A stretch of DNA of 64,000 nucleotides, taken from positions 62,001 through 126,000 of the forward strand of contig JACGCK010000129.1 of NCBI GenBank assembly GCA_014925825.1, read 5' to 3'. Shown piece after piece: positions 22,448 through 34,821 of this stretch. The stretch is from Pholiota molesta (lineage: Eukaryota; Basidiomycota; Agaricomycetes; Agaricales; Strophariaceae). Each line of letters starts with the position of its first letter. The first letter of the stretch is position 1. A program made the position numbers and the translations under genes. Below the pieces are notes generated by a model. That model was not told the DNA's origin, made no database searches, and was given only the letters and a program-made list of their open reading frames with translations.

Positions 22448-23625
22448 ATGCTTTCAGCTGTATCTAAAGCTACCTTTGTGCGCTCCCTATGCCTAAGCTC
22501 CACTCTTCGATTCGCCAAGCCCGGCGCTGCCGCAAGATGCCTGATTTTTGTGGAATCCAAGCGCACTTTCATGACGACTGCGTCCGTCGCTGAAGAAGTG
22601 GAAACGACGAAGGAGAAGGAGGCTACGAAAGATGAAGCCGCGAAGGAGCTCAGTGGTATGTAACTCCGACGAATGCGTAGAGTGTCCAATGCTAATACTC
22701 AGCAACCCTTCGGTTCGAATAGGTGCTAGGAAGCAGATGAAAATACCCTATAAACGCCCCAGCACCTCCTGGCAAAATTTCTACCGCGACTATCTGAAAG
22801 ACCACATGGAACCGGGGGATACATACACGGCATACGCAGCTGAAGCGTCCGCTCTCTGGAAGGCTATGTCCGCTGAGGATAAAGCGGCATGTACACCGTC
22901 CATCGCGTTCTTATTGGGATACTCTCTGATCTTGGTTTAGAGATATGGGGCGTCGGAAGAGGAACGGGCTGAGTACAAAAGGTTATCCAAAGAATACCGC
23001 GCTACGCAAAAAGCACAGCAGAAGGCCGCTAAACCAAAACGCGAACCGAAGACCCGTGGTGATGCTCCTATGTCAGCGTATGGCCCGTATGTTCTTTGCT
23101 TCTCCCTCGGTGAAATCAAATACTGACTCTCATACCACACATTAGATTGTTTGTTGAGAGTATCGAGAAGAGTTTGCGTGAACTTTTCTCAGAAAACACT
23201 ACGCTAGTTGAGCGATGGCGCAAAGACATTCGCGCTGCGCAAGAAGCACAGATGAAGGCCGCTAAATCAAAGCGCGAACCAAAGACCCGTGATGCTCCTA
23301 TGTCAGCGTATAACCTGTATGTTCTTTGCTTCTCCCTCGGTAAAATCAAATACTGACTCTCATACCACTCATTAGATTCGTTAAGGAGAATTACGATAAG
23401 AATTTGCCTGAATCATTTTTCCGACAAAACGCTACGCTAGCTAAGCGATGGCGCGAAATGTCTGCGAGCGACAAACATGTTCGTTTCCTCTCTTAGACCT
23501 TTTGCCCTTCTCTTCGCTGTAGCTAATTGTTTTGTATATACTAGGAATACAAGCAGCGCGCTATTGAAATATATCAAAAGCGCAAGGCGGAGGTAGCCGA
23601 GAAGCAACCTGAAGATACTAGCTAG
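22448..23625 (+). CDS. HMG-box protein, probably mitochondrial DNA-binding (six exons)
   Basis: My model has exons 22448-22655, 22723-22886, 22941-23086, 23146-23316, 23376-23478 and 23545-23625, giving 290 residues. The N-terminus (MLSAVSKATFVRSLCLSS) is Arg/Ser/hydrophobic and lacks acidic residues, like a mitochondrial presequence. A first HMG-like box starts near residue 74 (YKRPSTSWQNFYRDYL, LWKAMSAEDKARY). Two shorter box-like modules follow (LFVESIEKSLRELF and LFVKENYDKNLPESFF), joined by nearly identical linkers containing KREPKTR and DAPMSAY. Such proteins package mitochondrial DNA (family knowledge). Intron 2 only keeps the frame with a GC donor (GCG|GCATGT); with the nearby GT the frame stops. 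Modules 2 and 3 arose with a duplicated exon-intron unit. Confidence 0.75.
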
Positions 23626-24000
23626 ATAGGCATCTGGATACAGCTCTGTTTCATTGATTTGATTCGTTTTACTCTTGACACCGCTTTTTTATTACATTCG
23701 TCATCTGGCTGCCATCTGATACCTTATCACAACAATGTACTCTTTATTCTTATATAAATCTGCCTTTTACTGCGTTGAAAAGAACATGTACAGTCATACA
23801 TTTAAACACAACGAGGACATACAAAATACAATTGGTATGCTCCATCGTCCCGCCGCTCGTCGCCAACTTGAACCGCACTAACATCGCATAAAAACACATC
23901 GTTAGAATGCAAATACCTTTCAAACGGGCGTTTTTCTTGACGAGCAATTTCACCGGCGGAGTAGCGCCATCCCCCTCGTACGTACCGCTCCCATCCACAC

Positions 24001-24594
24001 TCACGTCGACGTCCTCGCGACTTTGATATCGTGGCCGACGCCAGCCACGTTCGTCTTAGCGTTAAGCGCTTTGTCATGCCGTGTAGCCTTGGACTTCGCG
24101 ATCTCGTCGCCCACCACGGCAACCTGACTTGCCTCCGTATCTTGGACCTTCATGTAGCTCGTAAATCTAGAGAGAGTCAGGCGCTGATAGAACGTACCGA
24201 CATTTGGGACGAGGGAAAGGCGAGCGATGGTGCGCCAAACTGGTGCCAAAAAAAATCAGAAATATACCGAACGAATGTGGAGAAGGGCAAAGCAAGGTAC
24301 AGGTACACACCAATAGCATAGCAGAGAAGCACGATAATGGTGACTAGGCTGCCGACGAAGCTGCCCCAGCCCTGGCTGGAGAAGATGTACGCAAGCATGG
24401 TGCCGCCCTTCCTAACCTTGGCGCGGTCCGAAACGACGGACGCAGACGTAGGGTAGTTGCCTCCGACGCAGGTCCCAAGAACTATCCGAAAGTCTCCAAG
24501 ATAGATGAGGCTTCAATTTGGGGCGAGGGAGCCAGTGGGGGTTGTCATGGTAAGGACAGTGGCGAGAATGATAAGCATGAGCAATTTGCTGTCT
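24001..24594 (-). pseudogene. PHO84-like phosphate transporter fragment
   Basis: On the minus strand, exon-like pieces 24594-24311 and 24239-24001 (GT-AG intron between) encode a segment typical of fungal proton-phosphate symporters of the major facilitator superfamily: LMLIILATVLTMTTPTGSLA, LGTCVGGNYPTSASVVSDRA, MLAYIFSSQGWGSFVGSLV and LSLVPNVGTFYQRLTL. An in-frame TGA at 24515-24513 breaks the line between GSLAPN and SLIYLG. The first transmembrane helices and the whole C-terminal half are missing. It would have been a plasma-membrane protein; now it is a relic. Flanking sequence up to 25000 shows no further exons I can defend. Confidence 0.75.
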
Positions 24595-24599
24595 GAATC

Positions 24600-26730
24600 A
24601 AGTCCGAATGAGATGTAAGTAAGAGCACTAAACAGAGGGAGTCAACGTACAGACTACTTTGCGGCCCAAGGCGTTGGGTAGGTAGCTTGACGAGGGCGTG
24701 ATCAATAAAAAGGGGAGAAGAATCGGTGCGAAATGCATGCCAGACCCTGAACAACGTAGGCACTAGGACGCAGAGAAAAGCAAGGAACATGGATGAAGAG
24801 AATGGGTACGTAAGCGCCCACATCATTAAACCGCAACTCCCAAGAAAAGAAAATAGGGCGCTGCGCATTTGCCACATCATGCATCAGGTCCGACCCACGT
24901 CATGCCACACTGATGAACCAATATGCGAACCATTTCGACGATGTCGAGTGACGTAGCTCCAGATGCGCAGAAACAGCGCGCGACAGTGATGATCAGACAC
25001 TACAGCGCTTTCATAGTAGCGTCGTTTGAACTCGGATTCCGCAAGATCATGCGAGCTTCCCGTTATCAACGTGAAGCGGCAGGCAGAGCTTATAAAATGA
25101 ATGAAAGAAAAAAGACAGCAAAGACAACAACTGTCCATGATTGACACTCGGCGCTTCGCAGAGAGGACCATGCTCGGATGGCTTTATAACGGTGTCGTTG
25201 ATGCTAGTTTAAGTGCTAGCAAAATAGCACAGCCAAGCGATTCACGCAAGAAAGCGCAAGACACCGGGTCTGATAATTCCGAATGTGTAGCCCTCTGCGA
25301 GAACCGACGCCTCTGTGCAGTGCAGAGGCGATAGAGTCGCGATAACTCCGCCAGCTGTGCGACACCGAACCCGCCTACATGATCGCGATGGACAGCAAAC
25401 TGGGCACGTACCCGTATCGTCTCAACTGTCTCCCATCCCTAGCGGGGCGATTGACCGATTTTTCATCGAAGAACAGGCTTGGCCGCTAGTCCAAGTTGGA
25501 GAGAAAATACTGTTGATTGGATAGTTATCGGTATTTCTGGGCGATAAGCCAGATAACAAACATCGAATCTGATGACCCACAAGGACGTGAGGTCTTTATC
25601 GATTGCGATTTTAGGGTTTTCTGAAGCGTTTCTTGTCTTGTTCAAGGCCAAAACCGAAACCATGGACTAGTTTCAAGATTCAAGTACCCAAATAGAGGAA
25701 AGACTTGAGACCTGCGACATAGCGTTCAATCAGCAAGCAAAAAGAACGCAAAAAATACAGTAGCACCGACCTTAGGCCTGCCGCACTTCCATGCTGGATT
25801 CGCGTAGCATCGGAGATCTTCCCTGGAACATCAGCGCCAGCCTAATCCCCCATTTCTCTCCTTGTATCATCTCCAATGGCATCCGGTATTCCAGAGCTCT
25901 GAGCATTACACCCTTGCATGAGTGACGTTGAGGCCCGTGCGCGTTTCGTGGTAGGGAAGTTCTGATAGCTGAGGTCAAGGAACGGCAGTTTGTTTGGCGA
26001 CATAATAGACGTCGAGGTATCGTGAGCTTAGTTGGGCCAGATATCGCGACCAACGCGAACGCAAGGCCTTGAATGTAGTTGACTGACAACGGGAGAATCA
26101 ACGTTGGATCAACATCGACGTTCGGCAATGGCCTTGTCCTTGCCGACAAGCCGGCCAAACTCCTTTCACCTTCCTTGTTGCTTCCTTGAAGGTTTTATTT
26201 CAGGTCTATCGTGTATCAGCAAGTACAAGGAGAGGCTGAGAATCCCGGAGTTCCAGCGAGTATATGTGAGATTGATTTGACCTTGATATCTCTAGTTGCG
26301 AATTAAGTCGAAGTCAACAAGTCGAGACTCAACAATATGCGATATAAAGAAATCGTCCTGTTCATGGAGCCAACATTGAGCGACCGCGAAGTAGCAAGAT
26401 GTCCTGCGATATGGTTCAGGATCTCCGTACGCGAAGGAAAGTGCGCTCTTTTACCATATTTTGAGTTCATCACTGATGATAAGGTTGTGGATAGCTTCCA
26501 AAACGATGATCAATGGTGGGCGCTCGGAGAAACCCAAGTTGACTGATTTCTGGAGCACACCATTTTTACATCGAACAAGCGATATCTCTTCCATTCCATG
26601 ATAACTATTAATGGAAGTGTCATGTCAGATCTCCCTGGAACACCTACCGACGGAGTTGAATGCCACCTCACTTCACCACTATAATCCCAGTCTCTCTCTG
26701 CCCAATCTGACGCGCTCACGCACACATCCA
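24600..26730. other. No recognised gene
   Basis: Short frames occur on both strands. The longest (26158-25772, minus, 128 codons) has no motif I can name. AT-rich stretches and the likely upstream region of the hydrolase gene (about 26200-26730) are present. No repeat shared with the rest of the window was noticed. Confidence 0.35.
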
Positions 26731-27683
26731 ATGCCTTGGAATCCTAGTCAAGAAGGAACAATCCCGTTTTCCGTTGGAGGAAATATCTACGCCACATGGT
26801 ACCGGGTATTCGGAGACCTCCAGAATCGCACCTCTCCTCCGCTGATCGTTCTCCACGGCGGCCCCGGTCTCTCGCACGACTACCTCCTGCCCATCAGCGA
26901 CATCTCCGCCTCCCGCCCCGTTATCTTCTACGACCAACTGGGCAACTCCCGCTCGACTCACATCCACGACAAGGGGCACTTGGAGGCGTTCTGGACCATC
27001 GAGCTGTTCCTCGACGAGCTCGGGAACCTGCTGCAGCACTTCGGGATATTGCAGGAGGAGTTCGATATTATAGGCCATTCGTGGGGCGGGATGCTCGCGC
27101 TTGAGTTCGAGATCAGACGCCGACCTGCCGGCTTGCGCCGGCTCGTGTTGACGAACTCGCTCGCGGCGATGGCGATGTGGAACCAGTCGAATGCACAGCT
27201 TGTCGAAGCGTTCCCGGCTTGGGTGCGGGAGGGCATGGCTATTGGGATGAAGGATCTGAAGGCGTCCACCCCAGCTATGAAGGAGTTCCGGACCAGACAC
27301 GGGTGTCGCGTAACCCCGTTTCCGGACGAGTATGTCTATACTCTTGACCAGCTTTTCAGCGCTGAGAAGGGCGATCCTACGGTTGCAGCTGCTATGTAAG
27401 TAGCAATCTTCGGATTACCGTGAACTCCTCGACTGAAGCAGCTCGTAACAGGTTCTCAACCGAGCTGAAGGATTGGAATATTATTGACAAATTGAGCAAA
27501 GTCAAGACTCCAGTCTTACTCATTAATGGACGTTTCGACGTATCCCAGGACTTTGTCAACGAGCCGATTTTCAATGGCCTTCGAAAAGTGAAGTGGGTCA
27601 CATTCGAGGAGTCTAGCCACACTCCTTTTTGGGAGGAGCGCCGGAAGTATATGCAGCTTTTGGATGCATTTTTAAGTACTTAA
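26731..27683 (+). CDS. Prolyl iminopeptidase-like alpha/beta hydrolase (S33 family)
   Basis: Two exons, 26731-27395 and 27452-27683, joined in frame by a GTAAGT...ACAG intron, give 298 residues. The oxyanion motif HGGPG is at residues 42-46 and the nucleophile elbow GHSWGG at 115-120 (Ser117). Asp251 in NGRFD and His278 in ESSHTPFW complete the triad. Length and order fit fungal proline iminopeptidases and related L-amino-acid amidases, which release N-terminal proline or hydrolyse small amides; the exact substrate cannot be read from sequence. The Met at 26731 was chosen because family members begin shortly before the IPFSVGG segment; the frame is open to 26611. No signal peptide is seen, so it is probably cytosolic. 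Confidence 0.88.
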
Positions 27684-28789
27684 TCAGAGGCAGAAGTCAA
27701 TACGTAGTTAATTTGAAAACTGTTAAACGACATGTAACCTAAGAACAATAATATTCCCAGATGATAGTGAGGCCAAGGAGCCTACATACTATAGGCTCGA
27801 AGAATAACGGGAAGCTGAGCTTGGGAAAGGAACTGCAAAAACGTAACAGAGGTCCACGAGTGACTGGCGCTGAGCGGGGGCAGAATCTTCCACCGATTCC
27901 ATATCAGCCTCTCTTAATGCCCCGCGCCGACGTTAGCGTCGGTCTGTCGGAATATCTCAGTGTCGACTCTTGAGCTAAGATTGAGCGTCATTTCGCGCAG
28001 GCTGGCGAAGTGCCACATAGGGCAAGGATTGTTCACGGGAGGAGCCGCCAAAGATACAGCAAGGCACGGAAGGCGGTTAAGCTTATGCCAGTATAGGTTC
28101 AGACTGAAAGACAGACAGCTTGTATATCGTCGAGTTGAACTTAAGAGTGATGAAGGCTTGGGTGAAGCTGAAGCTGAGGCATTGAGGGTGGGAGACGTCT
28201 TGATAGAGACGTGTTGTCAACAAAATTTGCAGAAGGTGGGTTTATTGGAGTGCTGGCGAGCCGCAAGGTCAAGTGCCCTGCAAGCAGGTTCAGCAGAGAG
28301 GCTGCCAGGCTGGAGGTTGCTGAGAAGACGTGTGAACGGAGAGATCCGAAGATATTGCATCGGAGTTCTAAAAGGACCTTGCAAGTTGCAAGCTGTTGTT
28401 TTTGCAACTCATACTTTCTCCTTTGACAGCGCCAGTCAACGTATCCTCATTCACGAAACACCGACCTATGCCTTGAAGGTAGCGCGATGCTTCAACTCTG
28501 CCCGGAATTAGGTGAGTCCAAGCGTCCCACATATGTATACGCACAGTCTTACCCATATCTGATATCGTCAGAACCTTAGCGTCCAATGTGAAGCGCATGT
28601 CTTCAGACAGTCTAATACTCTCTAACGTTATGTTGGCGTATTCGAAACTGTACCAACACGATACCTAGTTTGAGATGAACCCGAAGGAGACGAGGCGAAT
28701 GCTCAATGCTGTTCATGCATCGATCGGATGGACGCAACACCAAGGTCAGTGCGCTGTTGCTCTGCAAGTAGATCATCCCTAAACTACAA
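27684..28789. other. No recognised gene; right part belongs to the R1-flanking repeat
   Basis: A plus-strand frame of 183 codons (27960-28511) and an antisense frame overlap here; neither has a recognisable domain. From about 28500 the sequence matches 46070-46340 and, inverted, 16470-16760 (shared TTTGAGATGAAC, AAGGAGACGAGGC, GGTCAGTGCGC), so it is part of the unit that carries R1. Confidence 0.4.
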
Positions 28790-30060
28790 ATAGAACGTTT
28801 TATTAGCACCCAAAGTCGGCCCTAGGACGCATATGCCGCCCATCGAATCTCAATAACGGCCACTTCAACCAGATCACAATCGATCTGCGGGTGTGTATTC
28901 TGCGTTTTTCTATGGACAAAGACCGCTAACAGTTCGAAACAGAAGAACATTCCCTCGATTCGACGCACCAATGCCCACGCACCGACTACCCAATTCTCCG
29001 ACGGACACGTCATCGATTTCCGTGCTCAAGAAGCTTGAAGGTGAAGAGACGACGGCCTGCATCTCGAGGCGGTCGGCGGCTATCCAGGTGCGCACTCTCC
29101 CATCATTGCTGTCCCCCCGACCCCCAGTGCTCCGCAATGCATACGGCACGCAAAGCCTCGGCATCGCTTGGGCCGATCGCCTTCCCAGAGCCCACCATGG
29201 ACCAGCGCAGAACGTGCGTGCCCATGGCGCTATTGGTTCCATAGTTGTACGAGCTGTTGCGATGCCGTGTCCGTGCTGCTGTATCCCGCGGCGCTCGTAG
29301 CCGTGTTTATCACGTTTGTACCGCCGTCGTCGTCTGCGGTACTGCGGGCCTAGGCCGCGCCGTCGTGCACGATTGGTCCGTAGAGGGGATCACTGCAAGA
29401 ATAGCCCCGCACTGCACCCCGCGATCGCTGTCCGATCATGCGCCTGCTGCTGGGCTGTAGTCCAAAAGAATATCCGTGATGATCCTCTCTTAGGGAGCAC
29501 GGAACGACGGTGTGTGCCGCCTCGATGTGTGCCGTCCTGCTTCATTTTTTTCTTTTTTCATGTTTACGCTGCCTATTCATTCCGCCTTGCCCCGTTATGC
29601 CTGTGTGCGCCAGCCCAGAGACAGAGAGGGCATGCGCGGCAGAGTCTTTGATCTACGCCTTGTCGCGTCTTGCGTATACTTCATTGCTTGACTGCGCCGA
29701 TGCATGCGGCGGGCGACGTTCTTAGCCTGCCGTCGATGGCGAGATCTAGATACGTGCGGTACAATGCCCTCTCTTAGATTTGCTGTGCGTTGGCGGGGAT
29801 ATTAAGCACTAGTGCGGGCATTTCGCTGCTTTTTCACATTTTTTTTGTTTTTTTGTTTCCCTCTCTGTCTGTTGCGCTTTCTTTTGTTGACTTGCACTTT
29901 CCGACAACCGATGACTACGGAGTGAGAGGCGCGGGTATAGCCTATTGATCTTTTCCTTCATTTCGAGGCTATGAGTGATGCTACGCTACGTGTTGGCTTC
30001 GCCAGCCACGTCTATAGGGCCAGGTGAGTGCTGCGCTAATTCGCATACGAATGGTTCCTT
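28790..30060 (+). repeat. Repeat family R1, copy D
   Basis: This copy is oriented like E and opposite to A, B and C. It shares GGATCACTGCAAGAATAGCC-like, AGCCCACCATGGACCAGCGC and ACTACGTGTTGGCTT-like strings with the other copies. It lies just outside the inner edge of the right arm. Reading frames differ from copy to copy. Confidence 0.7.
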
Positions 30061-30724
30061 CTGCCCTCATCTCTTCCATCAGCGGTTTCGGAACTGCCAT
30101 CCATTGCATTCCCGCCGATACCACGTCAATCAGGCCACAATCGTTAAGGCGTGGTTTCCCAGTGGATGTGCGTGTTAGGTTTTTGGTCTCCCCTTACCGC
30201 TGACTGGCCTAGCTGGACGAGCGGTCTCGCGTCATCGCTCGACCGAGGATCTATCCCTATTCGTCGACGCGTCGGTGCGCATAAGGGCCGGCCCCTGGAC
30301 GATCGGAGCGCGCAGGTGGGTGGGGGTGCGGCGGCGCTCTGGTGGCTGGCGCGGATACAGGTGCGCTGTCGGAGCTGAGTACATGTCTCTCGCTCGAGTG
30401 CGTTGTTGCCCACCTTCATTAAGACGATTGTGCGGGGATGGATGTCGTGCGCAGATCTGCGCTGGTTGTGACTGGTTTATAGTGTCTCTTATTTATGAAT
30501 ATCTAGAATTATTTAAATGAACCTACGTTCTCAGCAGAGATGGTCACCGGATGTGGACATGTAAATACCATTATTAAATGCAACCAGAGGAATCACAAGT
30601 ATCAATAATGGACTCTCAATCAGTGCTCACTCAATCTGTAAGCCTTTCTCTTCGAGTTCGACAAGTATAGTATTGTAACGAACATGCACATAAATAAAGA
30701 GGGTTCACACATAACTTGCTCCTC
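30061..30724. other. Between R1 copy D and the right arm; no gene
   Basis: 30150-30400 resembles the inverted 12080-12400 beside R1 copy B (ATGTGCGTG, TTTTTGGTCTCC, GCGCTCTGGTGG-like strings). Nothing coding is recognised. Confidence 0.4.
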
Positions 30725-30844
30725 CTTAAGACAAGGTTCAAAGTATCAACAATATACCTATCAAAACCCACAAACTTCCCAGTAGTAAAGGTCCATCCAG
30801 GCACACCAACACACCCGATGCCGAACAAGCAGTCAGAATTTAAA

Positions 30845-31940
30845 TCACCACGGATGCCTGCCGCCGTCTATGTTGCTGAACTCCCCCCCGTCCTTCTCGC
30901 GCGTGGAAGCGGAGACGATGTTCACCAGCTTATCCGCCACGACGTCCGGCGCGCCCAAGATGCTCCTCAGGAAATCGCTCATCGCGTCATTCGCAGCCAA
31001 AAGCGGCTTCACTGCACGGGCGACAGAGTCGCACGAAATGGAAATGTGAGTCGGCGCGTGCGGGAGACACGGAGAGGGGGACGCGGCACGTACCCATATC
31101 CGTTTCCGTGGGCCCGGGACATTGCGGGAACGCCACTGCGGGGTGCGTGCCGTGCGTCAGAGGCGGCGACGTCTGCGATAGGATAGAGGGTCCAGGGTGA
31201 ATGTCACGCACCGAGCCATTCGTTCTCGAAGTGGATCTTGCGCGCCACCCAGTTCAGCGCGGCCTTGCTCGTGCCGTAGGTCGCCATGTCCATCCCCGCG
31301 GTCCCGATCGACGCGAGGCTCCCCGCGCCGGAGCTGATGGGGACGAACCGCGGCGCGGCGCTGGCTTGGAGCGCGGCGCGGATGGCCTGGAAGAGCACGA
31401 TGGGGCCGAGGACGTTGACCTGCCATCCCATCCGGGGGGTGAGTGTTCGTGGAACGCGATGGAGAGAGGGGCGCGCGTACGGAGAAATGTTCCTGGAATT
31501 TGTCCACGGGCGTTTCGTGGATTTGGCCCCGGTAGTTCGCGATACCTAATGGTAGATGGAGACTCGATGTGAGTACACTATATCATGGAACGCAAGTATA
31601 CTCTTGGAACCTCACCTGCGTTGGCGATCACGGTGTCCACCCGACCGTGCTTCGCCTTGATCTCCGCCGCAATGGCCTCGTTGCCTGCCTTGTCCCCGGC
31701 GACGTATTTCACGATCTCGACGCGTCCGGGATACTTGGTCACTAGTTCTTTGAGGGCGGCGCCGCCGGAGGGATCACGTACACCGGCATAGATGATGGAA
31801 GACGGGTCCTTGGATGCGATGGCATCGACGAGGGCTAAGCCTGTTCATACAGTGGATTTAGTGGATAGCAAATGGCGAAGTGCAGTCGACGTACCGATGC
31901 CACGTGAAGCTCCTGCAACAAGATAGATTTGGCTAGACAT
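30845..31940 (-). CDS. Short-chain dehydrogenase/reductase, intact six-exon gene
   Basis: Exons on the minus strand are 31940-31895, 31840-31616, 31545-31481, 31419-31212, 31135-31094 and 31011-30845. All introns are GT-AG and the joined frame of 250 codons ends at TGA. It is a classical NAD(P)(H)-dependent SDR: glycine motif GASRGIG at residues 10-16, IANAG near 87-91, Ser141/Ser142, and the catalytic YGTSK at Tyr160-Lys164. Small fungal SDRs of this type (sniffer/CsgA-like) reduce carbonyls; the substrate is unknown. No transmembrane or targeting segment is seen. It faces its pseudogenised twin (19086-20151) tail to tail across an 11-kb spacer. Confidence 0.9.
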
Positions 31941-31985
31941 GCTCGATAGAAGGATAATGTTATTCTGGGCTATGAAGAACGAACC

Positions 31986-31993
31986 TTTTTATA
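31986..31993 (-). promoter_or_regulatory. TATA box of the intact SDR gene
   Basis: TATAAAAA on the minus strand lies 46 bp upstream of the ATG, matching the position in the pseudogene copy. Confidence 0.65.
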
Positions 31994-31999
31994 CCGAAC

Positions 32000-34821
32000 T
32001 CATATTGCTGGACAGTAATACAACATGAAATGTTTATGACCAATGCAATATCGTTATCAGTAGTAGACGCTCGTCTACCATGTGGAAAGAAGTTCCCAGA
32101 TTCTGTCGCAGTAGCAAGTTTAGTCATGTTCAGCATTATCAATCATGTTTTCGCAGCATGTATGGGACAAGGTGATGACGCGTACCACACCCGATTCAGT
32201 GGCTATCAGCGTCGGAGGTGTTTGCCCCGGAATCAGCGTCGGAAGTGTTTGCGCCGGAAACGGGCGTGGACGTCGACAGGCACGATGTTGATGCTGAGTA
32301 ACGCGCGAGAACAAACTGTGGGGCGTCCGAGTGAGTACAGCATACTGAGGGCGCGATTCAACCAGGGAGATGGTCAATGCGCTGACAAGCCGCAAGGCCA
32401 GGAATGTCGATATATCTCGCTTGTCCTTGGCATCAAATCACGACGTCATCGATTTATCACGACCCAACCTTCTCGGGGCCGCACGAGCTCGCCCTGCCTG
32501 CTCGTCTATCTTCCTGCATACTCAGTACTGTCTTGCTTGGCTTGCCAGGATGTTTGGTTGAAGTACGCGCACATGAATGTATGAATGCTCTGAGTACTCG
32601 CTCCATTTTGTTTTGTCCGCAGGACGCTTGAAATGCCTCCCAATCATCATTCACTACCTAAGATACCCAGAGGCATGTATGTCTCACATAAATCAATATC
32701 TACGCACCAAAGCGAAAATCAACCACGAATGCCTCCTGCCTTCGATACTGCGAGACTCGCCTCTAATTTTTTCGTTCGACTCTGTAGACGAGGTTCATAA
32801 TCAGATAAGTAACATTAGTCGCAAAAGATATAACACACCGACCTACTCATTTCAGGTACCAAAGCCTCTGCGCACATCAACACAGAAAAAGCAAAGAACA
32901 GGTCGTAACGTCGAAAAACAAAGCCGCAACTTCACTAACCAATCCACGCCCACCGCCACAGCACAGCACCCAACAGGAAATAGAGAAGCGATGCGCGGGT
33001 TTTCAAAGCAGCTATTTAGACCCTGCGACAGTCCTAGCCATAACACCAGACCTAGCTGCGCGCGAAGTACGTGCATATCTATGCACAGCACACGCCATCG
33101 GGTCCAAAGGCACTGTACCCAACAGCACTTCTCTAAATTCAGAGCATTGGAAATGGGTGTGGGCTCGTGCGAAGTGTGCGACGGGAAAAGAGGAGGCAGC
33201 GTAAAACACAGTAGTAATCACGCATGCATAATTAAGGACATCAATGCGCAAGGTAAGATATCTTTCGCATGTCAACGAAGACAGCAATCAACCAGGGGAC
33301 GCCGAAGCTGCCCAAACTCGTTCCCGGAGAAGAAAGACAAGAAAAATCTTAAGACGACCGAAAGACGAACTAAAATCTGCATGCTCTAAGAGAGAGATAG
33401 TCAAAGGCCACATCATCCGTGCCAGGACCAGAAGCTGGGCCAGCAGTTTTGCTGGCCCCCGTAACGCGGCCGTGGGATCCACGAACGACAGCGTACTGCA
33501 TCGGATATCGTATATACCTGCACATATTCCCTCTTGAACGCGGAGACCATTCGCCGGTCGGAGGGAAGAAAAAAAAGGGAGAGCATGTAAAAAAAGTACA
33601 AGGGAAGGGCCGAAGCGATAGCCTGCGAGACTTGAAGCGTACCAGGGAAGTGAAAGGCGCCGATCCGTGATCGCTCCTACGTCGAACATATTCCTTTGAC
33701 AATCAGAGATCAGCAATCAAACCAGACTTGGGAGCTGGCATGTGGATGGTAATGCACAAACTGCTCCGGCGCGGTAAACTGGCTATGAATATGCAAATAC
33801 ATACATGGCAATGAGCTCGGGGTCAACACTGAAAGGATGGAAACTTCCTGTTAACGCTCCCGAGGCTGCCTCAAGGAGAACCCAGGAAGCCAAGGGGAGC
33901 GTAGGGCCACAAGCCTCCCAGTGGTCCGACACCGAGTCGCTGCCGCCTCGCGCATTTGCAGTATCGTGAGAGGAGTGATAGAGAAACGATACTTCAATGT
34001 GCACGAAGACGACGAAGTTGAGAAAACACATCCGAGATGATCAGCGGCGCGTTCGGTTGTGAAACTGCAGAGCCGACTGGATCTCACCGATGCTACCGCT
34101 GAAGCGACGCATGACGCCCGTTTGGTAGGTTTGGTAGCAAGAAGCGCAAGGGCTCAGCGTGCCTCTAGTGGTGACGGACGGCGGAAGCGCACTGGGCTTG
34201 GGTAGGCGGGGACGCGGCAATCGAGCTCGGGTGCAATGTATACTTCCAGTGGCTTGCTTTCACCTTGAGCTTGAGGCCGAAGCCTTGAGATCGTGAAGCT
34301 TGACGCGTCGACAGGTTGGCGGAACAGCTGTTGATATGGGGCGGAGCGGGATACGCAGAAGAGGGTAGGGTGGATATCGTACCAGTAACCCCGAACCCAG
34401 ACTGCTGCGCTGCTGCTGCTGCCGCCGCTCTCCGCCCTGTTCGTCGTCTCCTGGGGGCGAGGTATGTCGGCTCGGGCGTCAGCATGAGCTGGGTTCGCCT
34501 TCAAGCAGTGGCTATCCAATTCCATGCATCTCCAGCGGCGCTGAGCGCAGCAACTCGGCTCTCAGATCCCAGGATGGATCGTCGACTGATCAGCGACTCA
34601 CCACGCCTTGTAAATGTAATCTCCATCGCACTTGGATGGCGACAGGTGCGCGGAACAGTTAACTGCAACGTAGGGAAGGTAGAGGTGCAGCGCCAAAAGC
34701 AGACTCAGCGGAGAGGACGATGAAATCGATGAACGGTTGTGAACGGAGAGATCCAGGATATTCAATCGGAGTTCTAAAATGGGTTGAGTGGGCTGGAACG
34801 GACCTGTTCTTTTACCATCCT
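32000..34821. other. Right-arm interior without a recognised intact gene
   Basis: The plus-strand frame 32577-33389 (270 codons) has no conserved counterpart in the left arm, so I treat it as chance. Frames around 33850-34560 share peptides with 17260-17950 but are broken by indels. The end carries the motif block (reverse complement of CCGTTCCAGCCCGC) next to the Ngaro insertion point. Confidence 0.35.

Larger units (their letters stand above)
30725..34821 (-). repeat. Right arm of the inverted duplication, inner part
   Basis: This is the reverse-complement counterpart of about 16850-20275. It carries the intact SDR gene and decayed copies of the 17100-18900 sequence. A short tandem duplication of about 27 bp lies near 32203-32260 (CAGCGTCGGAGGTGTTTG / CAGCGTCGGAAGTGTTTG). 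It ends with TTTACCATC, where Ngaro copy 2 begins; homology resumes at 45991. Confidence 0.8.

Noticed and set aside
26716..27300. 194-codon frame antisense to the prolyl-iminopeptidase-like gene
   Set aside because: Antisense shadow of a codon-biased GC-rich gene; the sense strand has a complete catalytic triad and intron.
27960..28511. 183-codon frame and its antisense partner
   Set aside because: No motif, overlapping frames on both strands, and its end runs into repeat sequence.
32577..33389. 270-codon plus-strand frame in the right arm
   Set aside because: The left-arm counterpart does not keep the frame and no domain is recognisable.
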